This document shows, piece by piece, positions 32,792-44,238 of a stretch of 64,000 nt of DNA. The stretch is from Ehretia macrophylla (Eukaryota; Streptophyta; Magnoliopsida; Boraginales; Ehretiaceae). The translations under genes were made by a program, and so were the position numbers. Each line of letters begins with the position of its first letter. Position 1 is the stretch's first letter. The stretch covers positions 56,925,747-56,989,746 of the forward strand of contig CM075765.1 in NCBI GenBank assembly GCA_037974665.1, read 5' to 3'. Under the pieces are notes generated by a model. It was given only the letters and a program-made list of their open reading frames with translations. It was not told where the DNA came from and made no database searches.

Positions 32792-34524
32792 GTACTATTG
32801 GACCTTTGATTCATATCCATTTTTTTCCTTATTTTGAATATGCAGGAGGTCAAATTAAGGTTGTTTTTCTTCTCCTAGCCATCCAGTTAAATATGTATAG
32901 AAGTTCCTTCCCCAGCTGAAGTTTTTCATACCTTCTCCTTTCGAGTCATTTCTGACATCTAGTTCCATTGGATTCTTGTTGGATAGGGTTTCAGAGGTCG
33001 CTAAGCGGGGATAGGTTGCTTCAGTCCTTCTTCCTTTCCATACATTAGGAGTTGTATTCCATCCTGATCAATGTCTTCTCTATGGGAGGACTTTATCTAA
33101 GATTCTATGGTAGGTTTAAATAGATAGATTGATTCATGTTTTCCATATATGGAATAGGTTTTTTCTTTCTTCTTGAAACTGCTATTGAGTTCCCTTGCCC
33201 TTAGATGGTAGGCTAGAGAAGAAGCCTGAGAGAACAGGAGTATTGTGGAGTTTGAAAGAAGTCACTCCCTGTATCAATAGTACCCCTTCCAGTCATTCCC
33301 TTGATAGAGTCTTTCCCAAGGCCAGTAGGCTTACTGAAGTCTTCATTCCCTAGTTAGCCGACTGCAGGAAGGAAAATAACCTTGCTTGGATAACTGTACC
33401 TTTTAGGGCTTCGCTCAATCTCTCTCCCTCTTTCTCTAAGTTATCTTAGTTTTGAAGCCTTGAAGCTTGATCTGCCGGATCCACTTTCCACTATAAACCT
33501 GCCAAAGAAAGCTGGCCAACATATTGGAGGGACTCTTGAATCATAGATGAAAGGGCAATCTGGTTCCATCTCTAGTAGCCAATGAACTGACTATCTATTT
33601 TTTCTATCTCAACGTCAATCGTTGAACTTTCTTTCTATTCAACCTCCCCAAAGACCTATTTTGAGAACCCCGTTTTTTAACCCCTACCATAATCTTTATT
33701 CCATAATATTGAGTTCTTTCACCCAATACTTATTTTGCTATGAGGAATTCTATCTAAATGGATGGATTCTATAAGACCCTGTTAACATGTCAAAAGTAGG
33801 AATCATGTCACTTTCTAGTGCTAGTGCCAGTTCAAGTGAAAGTTCTACAACAAGTCTCAAGCACTTTCCTGTTCTAGTTCCTTCTTTACTTCACTGCTTC
33901 CTTCTACCCGGGACTAGACTTCGACTGGTGTGCATTACGCATAGCATGAAACAAATTCCAGTAAGACTAAGACTAGGGATAAGCAATTGTTGAAGGATAA
34001 GAACGAAGAGAAATCTTGATGTTCTTATTGTGCCTTCTAATCCCTGAAAGTAGGGATATTTGAATCTCCTAATGGCGCTTTTCGAAAGTCACTGTCACTA
34101 ACTAGCTTGTGAAACCCGATTTTCAACTATAGTCAACTTTAGGCTCCTAAAGAAAGTGCATTTTACTTGCTCACACTCTATTAAGGAATCTCACTAGGGA
34201 CTGAGAGCAAAGGGCACTTCCACTAGCTCACAGCAAAAAGTATGGAAATCAAAAGCAATTTCAAGGGCTGACAGAAAGCTCGCATGGACCAAGATCGAAA
34301 GCTACTCGAACTTCTCTAGGAGTAACTCAATGCCCAGAGAAGTCATTACGAATGGAAGGGCATTTAGCAAAGAAAGGAAATTTGTTTGCACCCTATCAAA
34401 ACTTCTTAGGGGCAAGGCAAGGACCATATGTGCTGATCATTCTCGGGAGACATGAAAATAACACAATAGGAAAAAGACTTTGAGTAAGGAAGGGGTTTGA
34501 AAAAGAAAAGACTTAAACCAACAG
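32792..34524. other. Unassigned, probably mitochondrial-derived sequence
   Basis: No gene is recognised. The sequence resembles plant mitochondrial spacer in composition and is continuous with the repeat block that follows. Small frames such as 33787-33993 are serine-rich low-complexity translations without family features. Confidence 0.4.
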
Positions 34525-35059
34525 AATGACTTTTTTCATGAACCCTTGCTATTGAATCGTCCATAGCTCGCTATGTCCCTTAGGCGAGTAAAGTCGGCGG
34601 GGAAGATCCTTACTTTCTTCACAAAACAACCCGAAAGGGTCGAAAGGCGTAGTAGAAAAGGGCTTTTTTTTTTTACCTGCTACCTTACTTCCCTTGGCTT
34701 TGGTTGACCCTCTTTTTTGGGGGTTGTAAGAGCAGACTCTTAGGTAGGTGTTTTAAGTTTAAGTAAGGCCAGTAGGATTCGACTAGATTGAATGACTTTT
34801 TTCATGAACCCCTGCTATTGAATCGGCCATAGCTCGCTATGTCCCTTAGGCGAGTGAAGTCGGCAGGGAAGATCCTTATTTTCTTAACATAACAACCCGG
34901 AAGGGTTGAAAGGTGTAGCAGAAAAGGGCTTCTTTTTTTTTTTACCTACTACCTTACTTCCCTTGGCTTTGGTTGACCCTCTTTTCGGAGGTAGTAAGAG
35001 CAGACTCTTAGGTTGGTGCTTTAAGTTTAAGTAAGGGTAGTAGGATTCGACTAGATTGA
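34525..35059 (+). repeat. Two tandem copies of a 265-bp unit
   Basis: Copy 1 (34525-34789) and copy 2 (34790-35059) both start GAATGACTTTTTTCATGAAC and end GATTCGACTAGATTG, with shared inner segments such as 'ctcgctatgtcccttaggcg' and 'ccttacttcccttggctttg'. They differ by scattered substitutions and poly-T length. The words resemble plant mitochondrial spacer, but no gene is included. Confidence 0.9.
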
Positions 35060-36370
35060 TCTCTTTTCTTTCTCTTAGCATTCCATTTTGGCTTTTTATT
35101 GTCTCTTAGGATCTGTCTTTCCGTTCATTCTTCCTCTCTGACTTTCCTTTAGACTTATTAGAGATTATGTAGTATTAGCTGTATACCTGCAAGAACCTCA
35201 ACCCCCCGCCCCAGAATGGAAGACTCCAGTTTTTTTGTTAGAGCTTGAAACCTCTTAGCGCAGTTAACCCTAGGAGTCTTGCGCTTGCTTTGTTGTGCTT
35301 TAGAGCTTTAAGCCTTCAATCTTAGTCTTATGAAAGTGACTTAAGCTTAAGAATAAGTGCTTTACCTTCCCGCTATTCTTGAGTCAGAAAGATGAGTCCA
35401 AAGTCCAAAGGCCAGGGAAGCAAACCTACTTGTCATCGTTTACTTTAGATTTTAGGAATAAAAGAACTGAACACCCGTTAAGCGAACAAAGCTCCCATGA
35501 ATTATTCTATAAGAGAAAAAGATATGCTCAGAAGCCAGTTGTTAGATTGGAGAAGGCAAATATAGGAGCAAAAAAAGAGTCCAAAAGAGGAGTACTTGCT
35601 CTCGGCTTTTGCTATTTTCTTTTTATAAAGGGAAAGAAGGGAATGGACCTTGAAAAAAAGCAGGAAGCGCCCCGTGAAGGACCTAATTTCCTTTGCAAGT
35701 CCTATCATATAATCCAAATTGATTGCCCAAATCGCGGGTTTATGAGAAAGTATCCCATTTCGCTGTTACTTAGGAGAAATATTAAGTCTTGCCGGTTGGA
35801 GTTCGTGACCCAAAGAGCTCTGGGGCCCGAACGACTCCTTATTTTCTTATACCGCATACCTCATCTCACCTGACGCTGTAGAAGTTCAAGGAACTAAGCC
35901 GTTGTACCTTTGCTATAATATCCTTGCGACTGTCGACGGATTTTTGCCCATTAGAAAGGGCTCCAGAAGTTCGCGTTATCCTATACGACCGGGGTCTTGT
36001 TTCGGGTTTACTAAGGGCGATATCGGAGTCATATCATTATTTCCTCGCTCGTATCCACAACGCAAAGGAGTTTCTGATGCATCTTCTCTTTGTAGTTTGA
36101 TAGAGGGTCTCATAGTTCTTCCTGAAGGGAATAACCGTGGAGCTAGGACAAAGCCAAGCCTAAAGCGGATGGACAAGAGAGCAAGGGAAAGACAAACTCT
36201 GGCTTTTTCATTTGCCAATGGTCCCCATCAGGCAAAAAACTGTCCAAAGCGAGAGAAGCTATGTACCTTAGTTGCTGAATGAGCAAATGAAGTAGAATTT
36301 GACTCTGAGAGCCTATCATGAGTCAATCCTCTGCAATAATGGAATGCCATCCATACAGAATCCTATCGTC
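35060..36370. other. Spacer with two unassigned open frames (35379-35873, 35902-36282)
   Basis: Two adjacent + strand frames of 164 and 126 codons are open. Both are rich in Lys, Arg and Ser, and neither has a domain, membrane segment or motif that I recognise. Mitochondrial genomes of plants contain many such unconserved frames. Their being open in otherwise mutated DNA is mildly unusual but compatible with chance. I do not call them genes. Confidence 0.3.
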
Positions 36371-36399
36371 TTGTAGATTAAGGTTTTTCTTAATGGGAA

Positions 36400-37240
36400 T
36401 GATGTGTTGGCTATGGTTGACAGAAGTGCCATGCAATATTTTGTGGCTGAACGGATGGTTCAGAGATTAAGGATGTCAATTCGGCAGCCCAACCAATGTT
36501 GGGTATGGCCTATGGTGTGCACATGAGCATTGGTTCCTTGGATGGGACAATTGAATCTAATAATAGTGCCCTTATATGATTTCGTTGTCATATTGGGCAA
36601 TGACTTATTTTTGGCTGCAAAGTGGTGTTGATGCCACACCTTGGTGGGATGTTGATAGCAGATGAGAGGCTACTTGTGCCTAGATGCAGCTTACCAGACA
36701 AAGGCAGGAAAGCAAAGGCATTAGATGCTATCTGCTATACAAGTGGGCAATGGTTTGAAGAAGAGTGCTGTCACTTACCTTTCGGCTTTTATTGAGGTCA
36801 AACCTGACCACAAGGTGGAAATTCCGGACAAAGTGCCTGAGATTCTCAAAGAGTTTACAGATGTAAAGCCATCAGAACCCCAAAAGAACCTTACCCCTAG
36901 ATGGGCCATTGATCACAGGATTGATATAGTACTTGGTGCCAAGCCCCCTGCACGTGCACCTTATCGAATGTCGCCCTTGGAACTGGAAAAACTTAGGAAG
37001 CAGTTGACAGAATTGCTGGATGCAGGCTTTATCCAGCCTTCCAAGGCACCATATGGGGCCCCTGTACTATTCTAGAAAAAGCAAGATGGCTCTTTGCGCA
37101 TGTGTGTGGACTATCGTGCACTGAACAAAATGACAGTTAAGAACAAGTATCATGTCCCTTTGGTGGTAGATCTCTTCGACAGATTGTCCAAAGCCTCTTT
37201 CATCACAAAGTTGGACATTCGTTCGGGCTATTGAAAAATC
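36400..37240 (+). pseudogene. Ty3/gypsy pol fragment of a different lineage (protease to start of RT)
   Basis: The + strand shows a protease-like VDRSAMQYFVAERMV segment near 36416-36460 (catalytic DSG/DTG altered), then in the frame of 36725-37075 the linker DHRIDIVLGAKPPARAPYRM and RT start LLDAGFIQPSKAPYGAPVLF, and after a TAG at 37073-37075 the block [19 protein letters not shown] and TKLDIRSGY, ending in a stop near 37232. The catalytic FIDD/YxDD region is missing. Wording such as QPSKAPYGAP and YRALNK differs from the PSSSPWGAP and YRGLNQ of elements A and B, so this is another clade. It lies in organellar-type sequence and may have been in the mitochondrial genome before transfer. Confidence 0.75.
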
Positions 37241-38709
37241 AGAATTATTGACTCTTATCAAGCTTATGATTATCTTGAAAAGCGAGACCTTTGTGCTTAA
37301 TAATTCGACTATCTTCTTGAGTCAAAATGGAATAACTCTTTGGTGCTAAGAATATACTAGTTTTTACAATGTAAATTCACTAGAAGAGATCTCTTCTTCT
37401 GGAAGAGGACTACCAAGAACAACAGAGTTCGTATCTGTGTAGTAACTGTCATCTCTTGAGATGTATGCATACATATAAATCCGAGCACAAGTAGTGATCG
37501 CTGCTGCCAATTGAACGGCAGATATCTTAGGTAGATTCTACTTAAAGTCAGAGGTCTATCCGGTATTGCTTTTGGAAGAGATAATATAGTAATGCTCACT
37601 AAGCTTCTCCTCTATATGTCGTATATCAATGAGTGAGGGCACTAAACGTGCGATTCAAGCTAGATATCCATGAGAGTAAAAGCATGGATGAAAGCAAGAC
37701 TAAAATGATTAATGCCTCTACCCCCCTCCTGACGAGATACTGTACTTTTTGAACTATGATGCTTCGAGACTAGACTCAACCAGGTCACTTGGTCGAGATG
37801 AGTAAGTCGATACAGTAGGGTTCACAGTTCAAACAAAGGATTCATAAAAGGGCTCCAGGGGCTTTAAGCTGGGAAGTAGTGATGTGGGTTCCGAGGCCTA
37901 CTTCTGAACCAATACCAGCCTCGCTTTCTAAGCTGGGATCTGCTTCTCAGCTTGCCTTATTATTAGAGAAAGGGGCAGGGGCTAGCGTTGTTCTCTAATC
38001 TTGATAATTGAGTAAAGAAGTTCCGGTAAGAGCCATCCTACACTATGAAACCATGCCTGATCGGTGTTTTCAGGGCCTTCCATGCCTATTAGATTAGGCC
38101 AGGTCCGTAGACTTGGTATATAGAAAGGGGGAAGGGACGCTAACAAGTACTAAAAAAATACTTTCCACAAGGAATTATTATCGCTTAGTGATTGTGCTAA
38201 GGAGTTAGCACTTTAGTTTTCTTGCTGCCCTTCCCGCTGTAGTTGATGGAGAAACATTGAGCAAGGCAAGGAATTGAGACAGTGTTAGCTACAATCTCTG
38301 CCCTTTTCATCTCATAGTCAAGTTGTTCTAGTTGGCCGGCTAGGAACCGTGGGAGTGAATCTTTATATAATCACATTGACCCATTAGAAGCAGCCTTTGG
38401 GGAAGCTATACCATCGGTTACAAAGAAATGAGGGACGAACCTGCACCAACAGGAGATCTCTTTCTTGTTCCTATGTCGGACCACCCTACAAAGGAATCTA
38501 TGAAGTACGTGATCCGAGATCTGGAAATTCAACACCACCTGCCATCTCGCCTCTCTGATTATTATTATCAAGAACATTGGCTTCTTCCTCATTTATAGCA
38601 GCATTAACTCGTTGCACTTCATGGTCATCCAGACTAGGCACAACTGAAATCCTCCAAATCATACATTGTTCTTGATTTTTTTTTGATCTGTTTGTGTGAC
38701 TGGCCTTAC
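37241..38709. other. Unassigned, probably mitochondrial-derived sequence
   Basis: No gene or RNA recognised in about 1.5 kb. The last five bases before the next LTR, cttac (38705-38709), are the expected target duplication of the element starting at 38710. Confidence 0.4.
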
Positions 38710-41104
38710 TGTGAAACCTTAGATTTTACCTTAGCATAGAATTGCATGTTTTGACCTATTTATGTGTTATATGGGTTAGAATGTACTAATTCTATGATTT
38801 ATATTCCTATTACGTGCTAATTGTGCATTCATGAAATTTTCATCAAAATCGGCATAAAAAATTTTATCTTCGATTTTTGTGGATAGTGTTTTGAACACAC
38901 GTTCGCTAAAATTTTTACAAATGTGTTTTAAACATCTTAAAACCTAGTCCTTGGATATTAATAGACCCGTGTCTGATTAAAACGGATTCCAAATTGGATT
39001 GGGAATTTTAAAGGTTTTTACACATTCTTTTGCAAAAATCGAGTTTTAAACCGAGTCGGGTGTAAGTATATGCATATGAAAATTTTTTCTCAACTAAAAA
39101 TATGTTACTTAAAATATTCTAAGTGTTAAATGCATATAGGTGAGCAAAAATAGTCTAAAAGATAGTTAAAAGACTAAAAATATTAATTAAAAGACTAAAA
39201 TTGGCAACTTTGACTTAGCCTTCTTGCTTTGACTTTGCATATATATACATAATAAATATAATATAACATATAACAAAGCTGAAAACATACTCAAAACTCA
39301 CACACATGGCCGAAACTCTTGGGGCATTTTTGCTTGGTTTTTGAAGAAAAATTTTCAATAGAATTTACAATCCAAGGCCAAAACTCATCAACCAAAGCTT
39401 TATTTCACTTGTTGGGCACCTATTGCACACATTTCTAGCATCATATTACATGAAAGGTGAGAGAAAAATTCTAGATCTTAAAATGCTATTTTATGTCATT
39501 TTTATATAATTGAATTTTATCCAATGAATTGTTAAACTATTGTTATATTATTGCTTAGTAGGTGCCAAGGATCGTTTATGTGCGTTTATATAAGTTTTGA
39601 ACTGTAGTAGCGTGTATTTCTATTTTTTAGGTATTAAAGTTGAGTATTTGGCTTATTGTTGAATAATTGTTGTTGTAGTGGTTAAAATTGGTTGGTTGAG
39701 GCTTCTAAAAGTTTGTTAATTATGGGGTGGTAATGTTGTAATGCAGAATTTTTGATTTGAATGTCATGGTGAAAGTTTGAAAAATTCAGCCTTAGTGCAT
39801 TGTGAAATTAGGGTTGTCGGGCTTGTTTTAGATGGGTTATAGTTGGTTTTCGAGGGGGCTAATGTAGATGCATGAGTGGGTGATTGATAGGAATTGGTTT
39901 GGAGGTTGTTGGATTAGTAGATTTTAATTTATGATTGTTGGAAGGTTGTGTAGTCTTTCTTTAAATGTTGAAATATTGTCTTTGGTTGTTTGGGTGGTGT
40001 TTGAGTGGTTGAATCTCGGGTTGTTGTTGGTTTGATCCGGGATTGGTTGAGTGGTTTAATGCATGTTTGGTTGGGTAGCCTACTTTGTCATCTAACTTAG
40101 TTGTTAGTTGTTTATTTGATTAGTTGATGTTATGTTATTGAAATGATATTAATTGATTGATGATTGATGATGTCGAGAGATAGGCAACCTACTTTTGTTG
40201 TCCTTCCGTAATATGAATGCTTATTATTATTGTCATGAGTCTTGATAGTGTGTGCCACCTCTCGGGTAGCATTGGGTTGTCGGGTTGATAACGACATGAC
40301 TTACATAGACTACCCGCAGCTCGCATAGGCGGAGATGCCATGGAGGGAGGGGCTAGATGAGGTACCTCGGGTGTGTGTTATGGGAGTTATAAGAAGATGG
40401 TTGAGATCGTGATGGCGTATGAAGCTACACCAACTAGAGTATCCTTTCTTAAATGAATGGTTATTTATGTGAATTGAATTGTTAGTGTTGAATAAGTTTT
40501 TTTGAATGTATTGCTTATGGGGTGGTTTACGAGTGTAAGTAAATGTTTACAAAAGATCCATAGAACTCCTCACAGGTCTTGTTTTATATAAGCTCACTCT
40601 TATTTGTTATCTGCAAGCAGGTGTTACTGAACCAGATTATGGGTATGTGCCTTAGGAAGTTGAGAATGTGCCTTACGTGGACGAGTCTTATGTGCCGGAG
40701 TCGTTTCCATGAGTTTGTCCTAGTTTTTCTAATATGTTATATTGTATAACTTACTTAAACATAAGGACTTGTATAATGCTTGTTTAGTAGTCTTTCTTTT
40801 GAACATGATTAGATTGCTAGATTGGTTTATAATCTATTTTGCAAATGTATGATATAGCCTATGTATGATGTTGAAACGGAGGCGTATAACTTATGAATGA
40901 ACGGTTGAATAGATGTTTAATATATGGAAATGGTTACGTTGTGTGTTGTTGAAATGGTTATGGAGTTGTTGTTGTTTTTGAAGTTGGTTGTATGAGTTAC
41001 AAAGGGGGTGGTTTAGAGCCCGGTATCCGTGTTACTATCGTTATACTGGCAAAGTTCCGTTGCATCCTGACTGATCGTAGGTGGGGTCGAGTTGGGGCGT
41101 TACA
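38710..41104 (+). mobile_element. 5' LTR of the host family-2 element
   Basis: It starts TGTGAAACCTTAGATTTT and ends GGGGCGTTACA, 2395 bp, homologous throughout to 27621-30236. TATATAAG at 40585-40592 is the likely TATA box. It is followed five bases later by the primer-binding site. No tandem expansion of the 55-bp unit is present. Confidence 0.88.
40585..40592 (+). promoter_or_regulatory. TATA box of the host 5' LTR
   Basis: TATATAAG in the conserved context 'cttgttttatataagctcact', the same as at 29719. A leader transcript would start shortly downstream. Confidence 0.55.
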
Positions 41105-41109
41105 TTAAG

Positions 41110-41121
41110 TGGTATCAAAGC
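41110..41121 (+). other. Primer-binding site of the host element
   Basis: TGGTATCAAAGC, one base different from the tRNA-iMet-complementary TGGTATCAGAGC, five bases after the LTR end. The next bases 'acatgttag' begin the family-2 leader. Confidence 0.85.
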
Positions 41122-41353
41122 ACATGTTAGTTGTCAGCCGGGGTATTCTCGGAATGTGGGTAATGGTCTTAGCATGATATTATGTAAGAAGTGAAAGAAA
41201 AGTGAAATATGTTATAATATGACTAAGTGATTAAGTGAATTATGTGATTATGTGATCAATTTGTTTATGTGATTAGTACTTAAGTGATTTATGTGCTTTA
41301 CGTGAGTTTTGTTGCCTATGGGTTATAACCTATGCTAACTCTTTGATAGTAGA

Positions 41354-41753
41354 ATGGCGGGTCGACCGAGAACACGGGGTAGGCCCCAAGGTGATGATGA
41401 GGCACTAGGTCAGGCGATACTCGGCAGAGATCAATGGTATGACTGTCTAGTAGTAGCTATGGACAGTATAACCGAGGTCATAGCGGGTCAGGCACAGATA
41501 TTGGCGGGGCAGGCTGTTTAGGCACAAGCTGTACAGACTTAGATGTTGAACACACAGGGTGATTATCATAGGCATAGTACATTAAAGGAATTTCTGGGTT
41601 ACTATCTACCGAGATTCCAGGGCGAGCCAGATGATAGAAAGGTAGAGGCTTGGATCAACAAAATTGAGAAGATATTTGATCCTTTGGATTATATTGATGA
41701 GAGGAAAGTTACATTTGCGGTTTATTTGTTTGATAACGAGGCTGAAGAGTGGT
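41354..41753 (+). pseudogene. Host element gag, first part (cut by element A)
   Basis: The ATG at 41354 opens MAGRPRTRGRPQ. The capsid block GEPDDRKVEAWINKIEKIFD and DEAEEW-equivalent DNEAEEW follow, ending at the target site of element A. In-frame TAG stops occur at 41519-41521 (codon 56) and 41540-41542 (codon 63). The reading resumes at 51771 as WRTVKSGW, so the insertion split the conserved Trp-Trp pair of the capsid domain. Confidence 0.88.
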
Positions 41754-44238
41754 TGTCACGCCCCGACCCAACCCCCAAGCTAAAGGTTAAGTCCGGACCC
41801 GACACACGGACAGAGTCTCCTCTGTACCGTGGACATTCTAAAAACCTGTAAACACTTATACAAGGTCTCTACAACACATACAAGCTTAATTTAATTAAAC
41901 AATAAAGCTATAAGGCCATCCGAGCCTTATAGTACACAATATCTCCAAAACACACAAGCATGCAAGAACTGGTTATCAGCATAGACTTATAATCATTACA
42001 TTCTAGGAAATCAATATAACAACTTAAAGAGTAGAGCATTCTACATTAACCATCCACTCACAAGCATGCAAGGAAATAAGGCAAGAATAAAAGTTATTAC
42101 AGATCATAGACTTTCAAAGTTACAACCCAGCCATCTAATCTTCGACTTATACAACAAGCATGTACAAAGCCCTTGGGCTACAAAATAGTACATAAAGTAA
42201 TCAGAGGAGTCTTCCACAAAGCATCAAAAACATTAACCACCTTAAGTTATCAGACACAGCAACTAAGGTAAGGGCTCGGTCTGAACTTCTTCTTCCTCAA
42301 CTAAATCAACAAGCTGGGGATCACCCTCAGCGTCTCCTGAAACAGATATCGAGGTATGAGCAACCACTGTTGCCCAGTGAGGGATATAGTCCCGGGGCGT
42401 GCAATGCAACAGATAACACAATTACACAACAATAACACTTTAACAATTTAAGAATCAATGAAAACTTAAATAACCACACAATTAAAAGGATACATTTCAA
42501 CAATCCCCTATACACCAATCTTCACTGGTCTTCAATCACGATCCACGAACCACGAGCACGATCACGATAAGCCGGCATAACCCCAATCACTCCAGTGGGT
42601 GTACTCCGGATGTACCCCGAATCCTACGACCCAACATCCCCTGGCAATCTCCGGACCAGGCGAATGAGGGAATAGGGTACGGAGTTTGAATATCCACCGG
42701 CAAGCCCTCTGCCGCCCAGCCGATATTCAACACATCCGCCCCGACACTATGGTTGCGCAACCAACTATGCAATGCACTCAACGATGGCAAGTTAACAACA
42801 ATAATATAAGCATTAACACATATGAGGATCAACAAAGTAGGTTGACCTCGATACAATTAGGATAGAAGCAAGGATAGAAGCTAATAAGCAGTTTACAAAT
42901 GAACTTATACCATATAAGCATAGAATCACACCAAAAGCTCCAAACCAACTTAATATCACATATAAACACTCATGAAGTCATGCCGTGGGTTTAGGAATGT
43001 GAGAAAAACAGAATTGTACTGAAACCCCTTTATTTTACATACTATTTCTCTTCCAAACCCAAGTTAATGATTTCATTTTCAAAAGAAACTCTCCCAACCT
43101 TCTAACTAACCCCCAAGGTACCCTTTCAACCCTCGAACTCAATCAAATGCCCGCGTTTACCCCGAAAGCCCCAATTTCCCTCTTTTGGCTATAAACCACA
43201 CCTACATTGTCCGGGCTTCAAACAAGGGATATCAAGGTATCTATAGCACCTAGGTAGCCTAAGGATACTAGAATTGAAGCCCGAATCCACCCGGATTCGC
43301 ATTAACACCAAAAGCCCCAACTTAAAGTCGGCTATTTTCCATTTTTAGGCAATTTTAAGGCAATGCAAGTACACGGGGTTATTTAACTATCTTCACTAGC
43401 ACCTAAGGCATCAATTAGAAGCATTAATTCAAGCCAATTCGAACAATTACACAAAACCCTAAAAAAATGTCACTATTCACCCTAAGAATCAAACTATCGA
43501 TTTCTACCGTTTAATTCATGAAACAATAGCATAAAAGTGGTCTCTACTATGTGTACACAACATATATAAGCTTATTTGAGCCTTGAAATAGCATTAAACA
43601 TCATTTCTAACAAATCAAGAAAATAGCAATTATTTTAAAATGCGAAAATAAGCCATGAAATCCCTCACCACTACGCGTAGGAGCACCTAGGAACCTTGCA
43701 AACACCCTACACTAGTTGCTCGAGGCTTGGCTTGGCTTGAATTGATGATTTGATGAGCAAAAATCTCCTCCAAATGCACAAGGAAGGCTGTCGGGTATGG
43801 CACTGTTCATAAGCTGAATTTTTTTGTTTTTGTGTGATATGTGAGCTAAGTGTGATATGTTTTGGTTTTATAAAAGGTGGGGTCTAGTTGGACATTTAAA
43901 TGGCTTCTAAAATGTGCGTTGAAAGCTTAGAAACGAGCCTAAGGTGGTGAAATATATGCTAGCTAATTAATTACCTAAGTTAGTTACGTAACACTATTCA
44001 CTCAACTACTAAAGTCATTTTCTAAACGAGCCTTCCTAACGCCTTAAGCTCAAAAGCACATTTTTCCCACTACTTTTACAATTAATATGATTTAATAAAA
44101 ATGCTAATTAACTAATAGAAAGCATTTTAAAAACGGAGTGAATAGTAGTCACAAAGTCAATTAATAAGGCATAGAAGTAAATGCACAAACAAGGGATGCA
44201 ACAGTAATTAAATGCATGGCAAAATCTCGGGCGTCACA
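41754..44238 (-). mobile_element. Element A 3' LTR
   Basis: 2485 bp, TG...CA ended. Seen differences from the other LTR are A/G near 43042, T plus two fewer A near 43478, and A/C near 43587. The last 78 bases of this LTR nearest the body (44161-44238) also encode the C-terminus of the polyprotein. Frames within (42327-42518, 42587-42856) recur identically in the other LTR and are not genes. Confidence 0.96.

Noticed and set aside
35379-36282. Two adjacent + strand open frames of 164 and 126 codons
   Set aside because: Considered as mitochondrial orfs or a small operon-like unit, but no domain, membrane segment or conserved start context is visible; kept only as a spacer note.
42327-42856. 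Small - strand frames repeated identically at 49857-50386
   Set aside because: They are within the two near-identical LTRs of element A; identity reflects the young LTR pair, not selection.
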